The translations under genes were made by a program, and so were the position numbers. Shown here piece by piece: positions 1 to 10,706 of a DNA stretch of 64,000 nt; position 1 is the first letter of the stretch, and each line of letters begins with the position of its first letter. The notes below the pieces were generated by a model, which had not been told where the DNA came from, did not search any database, and saw only the letters and a list, made by a program, of their open reading frames with translations. Origin of the DNA: Hygrophila difformis (lineage: Eukaryota > Streptophyta > Magnoliopsida > Lamiales > Acanthaceae); contig JAOANR010000002.1 in assembly GCA_030278955.1 (NCBI GenBank), forward strand, positions 21,066,057 through 21,130,056, in the 5' to 3' direction.

Positions 1-1600
1 GGTCATAGACAAACTCGAGGTCATCAGCTCAATATTTCTGAACTAGCAAACATGTGTTTTCATGTTATAAGTTGTTTTGTTTCATCCATTGAACCTAAGA
101 ATGCTAATGAAGCTTTACAAGATGAGTTTTGGATAGCTGCACCAATTCAAACGCAATGATGTTTGGGAGTTGATGGAATAACCAACAGGAGTCAATGTCA
201 TTGGTACAAAATGGGTTTTTCGAAACAAGACTGATGAGCATGGGAAGATCATTCGTAATAAAGCTCGCCTTGTTGCCCAAGGTTTTACACAGATTAAGAG
301 TCTGGATTATGATGAGACATTCACCTCTGTTGCTCGCATCGAGGCTGTAAGGTTACTACTAGCTATCTCTTGCTCTCTTGGTTTCAAATTGTGTCAGATG
401 GACATCAAAACTGCATTCTTGAATGGGTACATCAAGGAAGACATCTATGTGTCTCAGCCAATTGGGTTTGAATGTCCTGATCACACTGATCATGTCTACA
501 AAGTTAAGCGTGGCTTAAAGCAGGCTCCTCGCGCCTGGTATGAACGGTTGTCCACATATCTTCTGGATAAAGGCTATGTGCGTAGTACTGTTGATAAGAC
601 GTTGTTCGTACAACATACTAACAACCACTTGTTAGTAGCACAGATTTATGTCGATGATATTGTTTTTGGCTCGACCTCCGATGATCTTCGTGATTCCTTT
701 GTGCACTCTATGCAGACTGAATTCGAGATGAGCATGATGGGAGAGCTCTCGTTTTTCTTAGGGCTGCAAATTAAGAAAACCTCTAATGGGATTTTTCTAA
801 ATCAAGAGAAGTATGTTGGCACCATGCTTCAAAAATTCAAAATGGAGGATTGCAAGGTTGCTCGATCACCTCTTGGACAGCATGACAAGATTACTAAAGA
901 TGAATCTGGGATTTTTGTTAATCAGAAAGTGTATCGCAGCATCATTGGTAGTCTCTTGTACCTAACTGCTAGTCGTCCAGATATCTCCTTCAGTGTTGGC
1001 GTATATGCCAGGTATCAATCTGATCCTAAGGAGTCCCATCTTCGTGCTGTGAAAAGGATTCTTCGGTATATTAAGGGAACTTCTGGACTCGATCTTTGGT
1101 ATTCCAATCGTTCTTCACTTGATTTAATTGGTTATACAGACTGTGACTGGGCTGGTTGTTCCGACGACCGAAAATCAACTACTGGTGGTTGCTTTTACCT
1201 AGGACAGAACTTGTCAGCTGGTATTCTCGCAAACAAAATGTCGTTGCTCTTTCTACAGCTGAGGCCGAATATATTGCTGCTGCTCATTGCTGTACTCAAT
1301 TAATTTGGATGCGACAAATGCTTCTTGATTATGGTATTTCCTTGGATAACTTTCTTATTCACTGTGACAATACCAGTGCCATTAATATATCCAGAAACCC
1401 AGTACAACATAATAGGAGTAAACACATTGACATCCGGTTTCACTTCATCCGAAATTTAGTTGAGGATGGTCTGTGCAAGATTCAGCATCTATCGTCGTTG
1501 GAACAACTCGTGGACATCCTTACAAAGAGCTTGGATACTACACGATTTGAGCTATTGAGGCGCAGTTTGGGCCTTTGCTTTTCTCACAAATGGGCTCTTT
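1..1600 (+). pseudogene. Ty1/copia pol, reverse transcriptase and RNase H (broken)
   Basis: This encodes the end of a copia polyprotein: RVT_2 reverse transcriptase followed by Ty1-type RNase H. Visible motifs are KARLVAQGFTQ near 260, the RT metal site YVDD near 650, GELSFFLGLQ near 740, DRKSTTGG near 1165, STAEAEYIA near 1255 and the terminal DILTKSL near 1515. Damage seen: a small deletion with frame change near 145-150, an in-frame TAA at 179-181, and loss of one G near 1213 that moves the RNase H half into the next frame (1156-1600 reads on in that frame). The start of pol is outside the window. Family assignment is firm; the gene is clearly non-functional. Confidence 0.9.
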
Positions 1601-1790
1601 CGGGTGGGCCACTGATATTCTTGGATAATATTTCTTTTTGGCCCAGGCCCAGGCCCAGGGAGAGTACTTTTCACCGATTGAGACGGTTTCCCCTCCACTC
1701 TCTTACCTCTGCAATCGTCTTCTCTCTCTCCCCATTTCGCCTCTGCAGTTTCTCCTCGTTTCTTTGTTCGAAATTTGAAATATCTTGACA

Positions 1791-3461
1791 ATGGCGTCGC
1801 CCTCCAGCTCTAACATCAACCCAGACGAAGTTGTTGATGCTCAGCCACTCGCCGTGGATGATTCCCTTTATCGTGCTCGACTCGCTGCCGAACAGTCTCC
1901 CGGAGAAGATCATTTTGAGGATGCTCACGACGACATCGATGCTGTTGTTGACGATTGTTTTGTGGCTGATCCTGATGCTGCAACCAAGGCGCCGGATCCT
2001 ACCGCCGAGAAGGGTTCTAGCCCTCAGCCCCACCAGGAGAATGTTGAGACACCGTCGGCCGGAACAGATCCAAAAGCGGGTGTTCCGACAATAGAAAACC
2101 CTAAAACGGGTTCTGGAAGTCCGACACCTCCTTCGATCCCTGTCCCCGACGCGTCTCCCTCCGTTCTAGTGACCCCTGGCTCCAGCTCCCCTCTTTCGCC
2201 TACTGTCGTTTCTACTGGGGAAGGCTTATTGATGTTGGATCCTAAGTCCAACACTCCGCTTCATTCGGGGACTGCTCAGCAGGTTCCCTTTGGTGGTTCT
2301 CCTACCCCTGATGTTCCAACCTCGCAAGAACAACCAACTCAGGTTGATCCAGATGATACCCCTCTTGATGAGATTCAGAGACAGGTTCGTGAGAAAGGGA
2401 AGTGCAAGGTTGCTCCTACTGTGTCCAAACAACCTAAGAAGAAGTCTAAGAAGGCTGCTCCTAAGAAGAGGACTGTTCCTTTTCTCAAGGAATCCGATGC
2501 TCACTCTCCTTTGTATTTCTCGGTCGATGGGGAAAGGTATGCCACAGAAACCCTAACTTCTCGAGGTTTCATTTCTGAAGAATGCTATGTGCACCCCTAT
2601 TATGATCAAATTGGTTTTTCTGAGTACTTAGAGAAGAAGCATCTCTCTGTCTGGGCTACTACGCTTAAACAGTATTCTCCTACTATTGTTAGAGAGTTCT
2701 GTGCTAATTTGCATCCTGATGTTCTCGATCCTATTTCTCCTTGGTATTGCAAGATTTATCTTCGTAGTGAACTGATTGATCTGACTCCCTCTGTTTTTCA
2801 TGAGTTGTTGGAACTTCCCACCAACACTGATATGTCTAATCCGTTTGATTTGCTTAATGTTGAGTTGGCTACCATTGCTTCTACCATTTCTGCCTCTAAG
2901 AAATCTGCTTTTGGTAGACGTTCCTTGATTCCTTCTGATTTGTCCATGAAGTTTAATTGCCTATTTCGCATTGGTGCGTCGAACTTCCTGCCTACCTCTA
3001 ATGCAAGTCAGCTTAGTTCTCTTATGGGCAAACTCTTGTACTCTATTGATGAATGTCCTGAGATACTCAACTATGGTTACCTGATCATTAAGCATATGTT
3101 GAGGTTTTCTCGTGACAAAATTGAGAAGAATACCTAATTGCCCTATCCTGCTCTTATTACCCTGTTTGCCAACTCTTGCCACTTGCTTGCTCCCTCTGAA
3201 ACCTTTATTAACGTCAAGAAACATCTACCTTCCGACAAGCTTAAGGGTATGCACAATGATTTCAAACTTGGTCCTCAGAAGCTTGGCCCTGCTTTGGTTG
3301 ATCATATTTGAGGTGAGCTGCAACAGGTTGAGAAAGAGTTGGGAGTGCTCAACGATAGGCAAATGGGACTCAAGAGGAAGGTTCGCAAGCTGATCGCCCT
3401 CCTTCCACATTCCTTTGATGCTCCGGCTGAGGGGGAGGATGATTTCGAAGGCACTCCTTGA
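1791..3461 (+). pseudogene. Extra ORF of copia element H, plant-transposon-domain-like protein (two internal stops)
   Basis: A long frame starts at ATG 1791, about 190 bp after pol, and reads to TGA 3459-3461. It is interrupted in frame by TAA 3135-3137 and TGA 3309-3311, and coding character is unchanged across both. The first ~200 residues are acidic and rich in Pro, Ser and Asp. A Lys-rich stretch (KKKSKKAAPKK, nuclear-signal-like) follows near residue 220. The last ~330 residues resemble the 'putative plant transposon protein' domain (Pfam PF20167 as I recall): a segment like LIDLTPSVFHELLELP, then NFLPTSNASQ and LPYPALITLF. Sireviruses often carry an ORF in this position, sometimes called env-like; I see no signal peptide or fusion-type features. 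A pyrimidine tract ending in gcag lies just upstream (1700-1750) and could be a splice acceptor. Confidence 0.75.
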
Positions 3462-3847
3462 TCTGCCAAGTAAGGGGGAGTTTAAGTGGAAAGGGATAGC
3501 AGGATTCTGTTATCTTACTGATGTTGGAACAAAAACTTTTTATTGGTTCAGACTTTGCTTAGTTTCAGACATTGCTCTATTTTGGTATTTTGGATTTCTG
3601 GTCTGTAATTGATAGATTTAGATATGGATTTCTGATATATTTTGGATGCTATGCTATTTGGCCATTATATCCATGGAATTGTATCCGATGGATGATTGAT
3701 TCTGATTATGCATACTCTTCTTCTGCTCCTATCTTTCATGGCATGAATGTGTGTTCGGGTCATGATGCTCATTTGATCTGATTATTTCCTTCTGTGCTTC
3801 TTCCACTATTTTGACTACTTGGCCCGATCATCTCCACAAAGGGGGAT
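3462..3847 (+). other. Copia H 3' untranslated region with polypurine tract
   Basis: No coding sequence is evident. The stretch is T-rich and ends in the purine run AAAGGGGGATT at about 3838-3847, directly before the TG of the LTR. This fits the plus-strand primer site of copia elements. Confidence 0.7.
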
Positions 3848-4683
3848 TGTTAGGGATATCTTTAGTGTTGTGAAGATGTTCGCTAAATTTGTTGTTGTTG
3901 CAACATCGTGCCAACAACGCTTGTTTCTCTTCACTGAAAAAGCACATAAAAGTACAATGACATGGCATTTCCCCTTAGCAGGCTTTTAAGGGTTTAGATG
4001 GGCCTTAAAACCCATATAAATACCTGTCTTCGTCCTTGAGGGATTTGAGAGTCTTCTAGCCGCAATCACAGCTCAATTTACAGAGCTTTTGCAGATTCTT
4101 AGCTGGGATTATGCGTAATACCTGAGAATTTTTCAACATAAAATAAATAAATAAATAAATAAATAAACAATAAATAAATATAATAAATAAATAAACATGA
4201 TAAATAGATAAAGAATCATAAGAGATGAGAAATGGAGTTTAAATTAAAAAGGAATCAAAATTCCGAGAACCCAGGAAGCCGAAGACAATTTAATCAAATA
4301 AATGGGTACACCGAAACCCGACACCAATGCACTCAAGAACTCTAGTCCAAACATATATTTAGATCCGAGGGAAATGACGATAAGGAATAGGAACCCGAAG
4401 ATGGCCCGGAAATCGGAATCCGGGAGCATAGACGGATAGAAGTCCGAAAGAGAGGAGGAAAAGCACGATCGATCGCACGACCTGCCCAGACCGGAGTCCA
4501 GGCGTGGGCTGCGTGGTGGCCACGCGGTCATTGGCCAAACGGCGCGCCACGGGCGCGCCAGCGAGCAGAACCGCCTGTTGCAAGATTCACTCGCCCGAAT
4601 CCGGATTTTCCGACTTCGGTTGAACACCTTTCGGCTCAAGACTCACCAAGGCCGACCTTGGACGTCCCTAGGTCGTGTCTACC

Positions 4684-4690
4684 TATAAAT
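4684..4690 (+). promoter_or_regulatory. TATA box of A 5' LTR
   Basis: TATAAAT lies downstream of a GC-rich U3 block. The same arrangement occurs at 8486 (A 3' LTR) and, on the minus strand, at 29756-29763 (B) and 52420-52427 (F), which supports a conserved promoter. Confidence 0.7.
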
Positions 4691-5008
4691 AACCCCTCTT
4701 AAAAGCCCCGAACACTTTTCAAAACATCCATACTCTCTATACGTTTGAAAACCCTAATTCCGGAGTCGTCGGAGGCATGAAACCAAGGCGAGGACTGTCG
4801 TTGACGAATTCGGAAGATCTCTAACGTCGTGGTAAGTTTCAATCCGATCCTTGTTCCATATACGATTCGAAAACGAATCCTAACTTCCTTCTTTTTCTTT
4901 TCTACACCCCGAATCGGATCGAGAACGAAGAACCCGAGGAACGGAGAAGATAAACGGTGGACTGGAAGCCACGCCTCCGAATCGACGATCCCGGACAACC
5001 AAAGATCT

Positions 5009-6577
5009 GTAAGTTAACCTTACTATGGTTTTGGGCGAATTAGAATACACCTAACGTAAAGATCTAATCAAGAAACTAAAAATCCGTCTATATGAAAAAC
5101 CCTACGGCGCAACATTTTTGCATGAATTTTTCGAACCCTTAAAACTATTCAAACGAGAAAGCTTAAAACACAAAAAACATTCCTAAGACTTAGATCTAGC
5201 TTCTTTAAAAATTTTGGAATTTTTCATGAAGTTTTGGTACTTGAAACCGACCCAAAACCGAACTGCATTAAATCTGGATCTTGAAATTCTTGACAGAACT
5301 TTAGTACGAACTTGTTGGTGATTTTTACCTTAGATCTAGACCGATCTAGGATTGGTGTTGAAAACAAGAGTTGTAGATCTATAAGTTTAGAACACCTCTG
5401 TAAATTTTTAGAATTTTTCGTTAAGATTTGAACCCTCGAAATCGAACCGAACCAATCTGTGGTTTCCTCGAACTTTTAAAATCGGCAGAACGGATCTCTA
5501 ACCTTAATCTGATTTCTCGAGACTGATCTACTTGGAATTAGGCCTTGAGTTCTAAATGAAAGTTGAAGATAATTGTCTTAGGGAGTTCCCTGTAAAATTT
5601 CATCAAATTTGGAATTGATTTGCTATGGTATATCTAGAGACTTTTAAACTGATGTGTGTTAAATTCGGACAGATTAATGATACGACAAAAATTGACATTT
5701 TTCACCTACTTCCGTATCTTGGATTGAAAAATTTAAAACATGAAACTGTTCATCTATGTGTTTTCAAGTCACTGGTCAAATTTCAGAATTTTTGGAATTA
5801 AACTCAATTTTTAATGAATTTTGAAGTGAACTGTGGTTGACCGAGTCAAATCTTGAAATCTTGTTAAAACTTGTGAAATTTGCAAAACTTGTTATGACCT
5901 TGCGGGTTCGATTCCCCAAGGGCGTCTGTGTCCCTGCGGGTTCGATTCTCCAGGATGTCTGTGTCAAGCCTTGCGGGTTCGATTCCCCAGGGTGTATGTT
6001 TTCCTGCGGGTTCGATTCCCCAGGATGTCCGTGTCAAACCTTGCGGGTTCGATTCCCCAAGGTGTGTTTTCTTGCGGGTTCGATTCCCCATGATATGTGT
6101 TGATTCCTATGGGTTCAATTCTCTAAGATGTATTTGAGTTCTTGCGGGTTCGATTCCCCAAGGGCGATTGTCTGTCTTCCTGCGGGTTCGATTCCCCAGG
6201 ACGTGTGTTGATTCCTACGGGTTGGATTCCCTATGATGCGTTTAACTTCTTGCGGGTTCGATTCCCCAAGAACAAATTATACTAGGTCATATTGAATAAA
6301 AGAGGAAGAATAAAATCCTGAAATACTTGAATATTTTCCTTATTTAAATTATGTCTTGCGATTATTTTACCGTGTGTTGAATTATGACCTTGTGGAAATC
6401 CTTGTCTTTTAAATTATGCAATTAAATTATTATTAGATGAATAAAATTAAATCATGTCTTGTATGCACATGTTTTCTTTAAATGTAATTAAAGACTTTGA
6501 AACCCCATAATCATGTCTGTGTTAACTTACTCAGCAAGTTTTTGCTGACCAAACCATGTTTTTCCCTTTTTCTACAG
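5009..6577 (+). other. Putative LTR intron in A 5' LTR
   Basis: The donor CTG|GTAAGTTAAC... reads from 5009. The acceptor is a pyrimidine tract ending TTTTTCTACAG at 6577. GTTAACTTAC at 6521-6530 is the exact reverse complement of the donor GTAAGTTAAC (5009-5018) and contains a plausible branch site (CTTAC). It is followed by the hairpin TCAGCAA-gttt-TTGCTGA (6531-6548). A second donor-like TGGTAAG lies at about 4830. Equivalent sites occur in A 3' LTR (8811 to 10359), B, D, E and F. Splicing is inferred, not shown. Confidence 0.5.
5900..6272 (+). repeat. Array of T-arm/B-box-like hairpins, A 5' LTR
   Basis: About 11 units share TGCGGGTTCGATTCCCCA; two (near 6107 and 6217) are degenerate. 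The core GGTTCGATTCC matches the RNA polymerase III B box and the tRNA T-arm. Flanks pair and vary together: CCTTG/CAAGG, CCTG/CAGG, TTCTTG/CAAGAA. Spacing is 30-40 bp. No other tRNA arm is present. Confidence 0.9.
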
Positions 6578-6924
6578 TGTGTGAAGAATATGCATCATCA
6601 TATGCATACATGGGAATTTTGGGGAAATACTTTATTTTTAAATTTTGCGTTAGACTAGAAATTGCATGAACGGGCATGTTTAACCTGTATTCTGACCGTG
6701 TTGGCTATATTTGAGTTCCGCTGCATTATACATATGTAAATATTACTTTCCGCTGCAACTTTGATTCATTATTTTTAAATTATATATAATGGGTTGTTTG
6801 AATGTTTTAAATTCTGAAAAACCATAGCCTTGCATCTCTTTAGTGAGCTCGGAGAAACCGTGTCTTGCTAGGGAGGTGTGCCGGTGACATCCCGACCTGG
6901 GTGACCAAAAACCGGGGTGTTACA

Positions 6925-7919
6925 AGTTGGTATTAGAGCCCGGCTTATTTTTAAATTAGTATTATTATTTTAAACTATTAGATTATTATTTTTAAACTAT
7001 TATTTTTAAAACCATGATTATTTTTAAATTATTATTGTCATCATTATAGAAGCCCAAATTATTATTAAAGTTTCCTAGCCCAAATTATTTTTTTGTGCCC
7101 AAATGATAATTTTTGACCCAATATAGAGGTCCAAGGATTTAACTATCATTTTAATTTTTTTAAAGCATTAATTCCATGGAATGGATTTTTACTTTTAAAA
7201 CCCATGGAAATTAGAAAAAAATTATATAGTGCATGAATTATTTTTGGGGGAATCATCATCTGCATGTGCATACCACATTTTTTTTCTATACCTTAGAGAA
7301 CTTAGAAGCGATATGTTCTAACTTAGATCTTTTGCTTGCACTAGATAACTTAGACGCTTGACATCAAATAAGGAACGCTAACTAGAGACTGATCTTGCCT
7401 TAGTTCTAGATCGCGTTCATCTAAGCACACGCATAAGCATAACAAATCTCGACCTTAGCCATTCCTATCCTTGTACGAATTAGAAAATTTCCTTATTTGA
7501 AACAATAAAAATCAAGTCTTTATTAAAACACTTTCTATTCCAAAAATTTTGTTGGATTCCCAAACAACAAATCCATTTCAAACGCACGGCTCATTTAAAC
7601 ATTGACCCGAACGTTCTTGAGAATAATAAGTAGGCAGTTATGGGGACATAACTGAAGTCCTATGGGGGAGAGGATGTAATACCCCATAAGATAGACATTT
7701 ATTTTTGACAATATGTATTCCGAATAGATAAATAAACATATTCAAATTGTTTTGAACTACGTTATGGCTTGATCCATTCACAGGGTACGTAGGCAGCTTA
7801 GAAGTTTTAATTCTAAATTCAGTCACAAAATAATAAAACAAACAAAAGGATTCAGTCTTAACACGAGAAAAGCCGAAACACAACTTCGAGGACGAAGTTG
7901 ATTCTTAAGGAGGGTAGAC
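6925..7919 (+). other. Element A interior: primer site, relic pol end, two polypurine tracts
   Basis: TGGTATTAGAGCCC at 6928-6941 is the primer site for initiator Met-tRNA, with one change from TGGTATCAGAGCC. AT-rich filler follows. The last codons of pol (7637-7651) precede a first purine tract GGGGGAGAGGA (7664-7674), directly followed by TGTAATACCCC, an LTR-start look-alike. A second tract AAGGAGGGTAGAC (7907-7919) precedes the real 3' LTR. The hairpin CAACTTCG-agga-CGAAGTTG lies at 7881-7900. No gene is present. Confidence 0.85.
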
Positions 7920-10706
7920 TGTAATACCCGAGAATTTTGCAACATAAAATAAATAAATAAATAAATAAACAATAAATAAATATAATAAATAAATAAACAT
8001 GATAAATAGATAAAGAATCATAAGAGATGAGAAATGGAGTTTAAATTAAAAAGGAATCAAAATTCCGAGAACCCAGGAAGCCGAAGATAATTTAATCAAA
8101 TAAATGGGTACACCGAAACCCGACACGAATTGACTCGAGAAATCTAGTCCAAACATATATTTAGATCCGAGGGAAATGACGATACGGAATAGGAACCCAA
8201 AGATGGCCCGGAAATCGGAATCTGGGAGCATAGCGGGATAGAAGTCCGGAAGAGAGGAGGAAAAGCACGACGGATTGCACGACCCGCACGGACCGGAGTC
8301 CAGGCGTGGGCCGTGCGGTGGCCGTGCGGTCATTGGCCAAACAGCGCGCCACGGCCGCGCCAGCGTGCAGAATCGCCCATTGCGAGATTCACTCGCCCAA
8401 ATCCGGATTTTCCGACTTCGGTTGAACACCTTTCGGCTCAAGACTCACCAAGGCCGACCTTGGACGTCCCTAGGTCGTGTCTACCTATAAATAACCCCTT
8501 TTAAAAGCCCCGAACACTTTTCAAAACATCCATACTCTATATACGTTCGAAAACCCTAATTCCGGAGTCGTCGGAGGCACGAAACCAAGGCGAGGACTGT
8601 CGTGGATGAATTCGAAAGATCTCTAACGTCGTGGTAAGTTTCGATCCGATCCTTGTTCCATATACGATTCGAAAACGAATCCTAACTTCCTTCTTTTTCT
8701 TTTCTACACCCCGAATCGGATCGAGAACGAAGAACCCGACGAACGGAGAAGATAAACGGTGGACTGGAAGCCACGCCTCCGAATCGACGATCCCGGACGA
8801 CCAAAGATCTGTAAGTTACCTTACTATGGTTTTGGGCGAATTAAAATACACCTAACATAAAGATCTAATCAAGAAACTAAAAATCTGTCTATATGAAAAA
8901 CCCTACGGCGCAGCATTTTTGCGTGAATTTTTCGAACCTTAAAACTATTCAAACGAGAAAGCTTAAAACATAAAAAACATTCCTAAGACTTAGATCTAGC
9001 TTCTGTAAAAATTTTGGAATTTTTCATGAAGTTTTGATACCTGAAACCGACCCAGAACCGAACTGCATTAAATCTGGATCTTGAAATTCTTGACAGAACT
9101 TTAGTTCGAACTTGGTGGTGATTTTTACCTTAGATCTAGACCGATCTAGGATTGGCATTGAACATAAGAGTTGTAGATCTATAATTTTAGAACACCTCTG
9201 TAAATTTTTAGAATTTTTCGTTAAGATTTGTACCGTCGAAATCGAACCGAACCAATCTGTGGTTTCCTCAAACTCTTAAAAATCGGCAGAACGGATCTCT
9301 AACTTTAATCTGATTTCTCAAGACTGATCTACTTGGAATTAGGCCTTGAGATCTAAATGAAAGTTGTAGCTAATTGTCTTAGGGAGTTTCCCGTAAAATT
9401 TCATCAAATTTGGAGTTGATTTGCTATGATAGATCTCGAGACATTTAAACTGATGTGTGTTAAATTCGGACAGATTAATGATATGACGAAAATTGACGTT
9501 TTTCACCTACTTCCGTATCTCGGATTGAAAAATGTAAAACATAAAACTTGTTCATCTATGTGTTTTCGAGTTACTGGTCAAATTTCAGAATTTTTGGAAT
9601 TAAACTCAATTTTATGAATTTTGAAGTGAACTGTGGTTGACCGAGTCAAATCTTGAAATCTTGTTGAAACTTGTGAAATTTGCGAAACTTGTTTTGACCT
9701 TGCAGGTTCGATTCCCCAAGGGCGTCTGTGTCCCTGCGGGTTCGATTCCCCAGGATGTCCGTGTCAAGCCTTGCGGGTTCGATTCCCCAGGATGTCCGTG
9801 TCAAACCTTGCGGGTTCGATTCCCCAAGGTGTGTTTTCTTGCGGGTTCGATTCCCCAGGATATGTGTTGATTCCTATGGGTTCAATTCCCTAGGATGTAT
9901 TTGAGTTCTTGCGGGTTCGATTCCCCAAGGGCGATTGTCTGTCTTCCTGCGGGTTCGATTCCCCAGGACGTGTGTTGATTCCTACGGGTTCGATTCCCTA
10001 GGATGCGTTTAACTTCTTGCGGGTTCGATTCCCCAAGAACAAATTATACTAGGTCATATTGAATAAAAGAGGAAGAATGAAATCCTGAAATACTTGAATA
10101 TTTTCCTTATTTAAATTATGCCTTTAAATTATGTCTTGCGATTATTTTACCATGTGTGTTGAATTATGACCTTGTGGAAATCCTTGTCTTTTAAATTATG
10201 CAATTAAATTATTATTAGATGAATAAAATTAAATCATGTCTTGTATGCACATGTTTTCTTTAAATTTAATTAAAGACTTTGAAACCCCATAATCATGTCT
10301 GTGTTAACTTACTCAGCAAGTTTTTGCTGACCAAACCATGTTTTTCCCTTTTTCTACAGAGTGTGAAGAATATGCATCATCATATGCATACATGGGAATT
10401 TTGGGGAAATACTTTATTTTTAAATTTTGCGTTAGACTAGAAATTGCATGAACGGGCCTGTTTAACCCGTATTCTGGCCGTGTTGGCTATATTTGAATTC
10501 CGCTGTATTATACATATGTAAATATTACTTTCCGCTACAACTTTGATACATTATTTTTAAATTATATATAATGGGCTGTTTGAATGTTTTAAATTCTGAA
10601 AAACCATAGCCTTGCATCTCTTTAGTGAGCTCGGAGAAACCGTGTCTTGCTAGGGAGGTGTGGCAGTGACATCCCGACCTGGGTGACCAAAAACCGAGGT
10701 GTTACA
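7920..10706 (+). repeat. Element A 3' LTR
   Basis: This LTR is 2787 bp and starts TGTAATACCCGAG. It carries the same landmarks as the 5' copy: TATA box at 8486-8493, donor GTAAGTTACC at 8811, GTTAACTTAC at 10303-10312 and acceptor AG at 10358-10359. Scattered substitutions and one missing hairpin unit separate it from the 5' copy, so the insertion is not recent. Confidence 0.92.
9695..10041 (+). repeat. Array of T-arm/B-box-like hairpins, A 3' LTR
   Basis: Ten units of the same TGCGGGTTCGATTCCCCA repeat as at 5900-6272. One unit near 9983 has lower-stem arms TCCTA/TAGGA around an intact GGGTTCGATTCCC core, a clear case of compensating change. Confidence 0.9.

Larger units (their letters stand above)
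4114..6924 (+). repeat. Element A 5' LTR
   Basis: This LTR is 2811 bp. After an (AAAT)n-rich start come a GC-rich block (4490-4570), a TATA box TATAAAT at 4684-4690, two donor-like sites (TGGTAAG near 4830 and CTGTAAGTTAAC near 5007), the hairpin array 5900-6272, an acceptor at 6576-6577 and the terminal GGTGTTACA. Transcription should start roughly 25-35 bp after the TATA box, which gives a long LTR-encoded leader. Confidence 0.92.
4114..10706 (+). mobile_element. Element A: non-autonomous long-LTR Ty3/gypsy derivative (LARD-like)
   Basis: Two direct copies of a 2.8-kb LTR flank a 995-bp interior with no coding capacity. The ends read TGTAATACC...GGTGTTACA (first copy mutated to CGTAATACC), a Met-tRNA primer site follows the left LTR, and a purine tract precedes the right one. 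The 5-bp target duplication TTATG is at 4109-4113 and 10707-10711, inside the copia LTR. The interior keeps the last codons of a Tekay-like pol (GTT ATG GGG ACA TAA, 7637-7651) plus its 3' untranslated region, so A is a deletion derivative that needs proteins from a relative of element G. Confidence 0.93.

Noticed and set aside
5900..6272. Possible tRNA gene cluster
   Set aside because: Only the T-arm/B-box core repeats; there is no A box, anticodon arm, acceptor stem or terminator, and the units are 30-40 bp apart.
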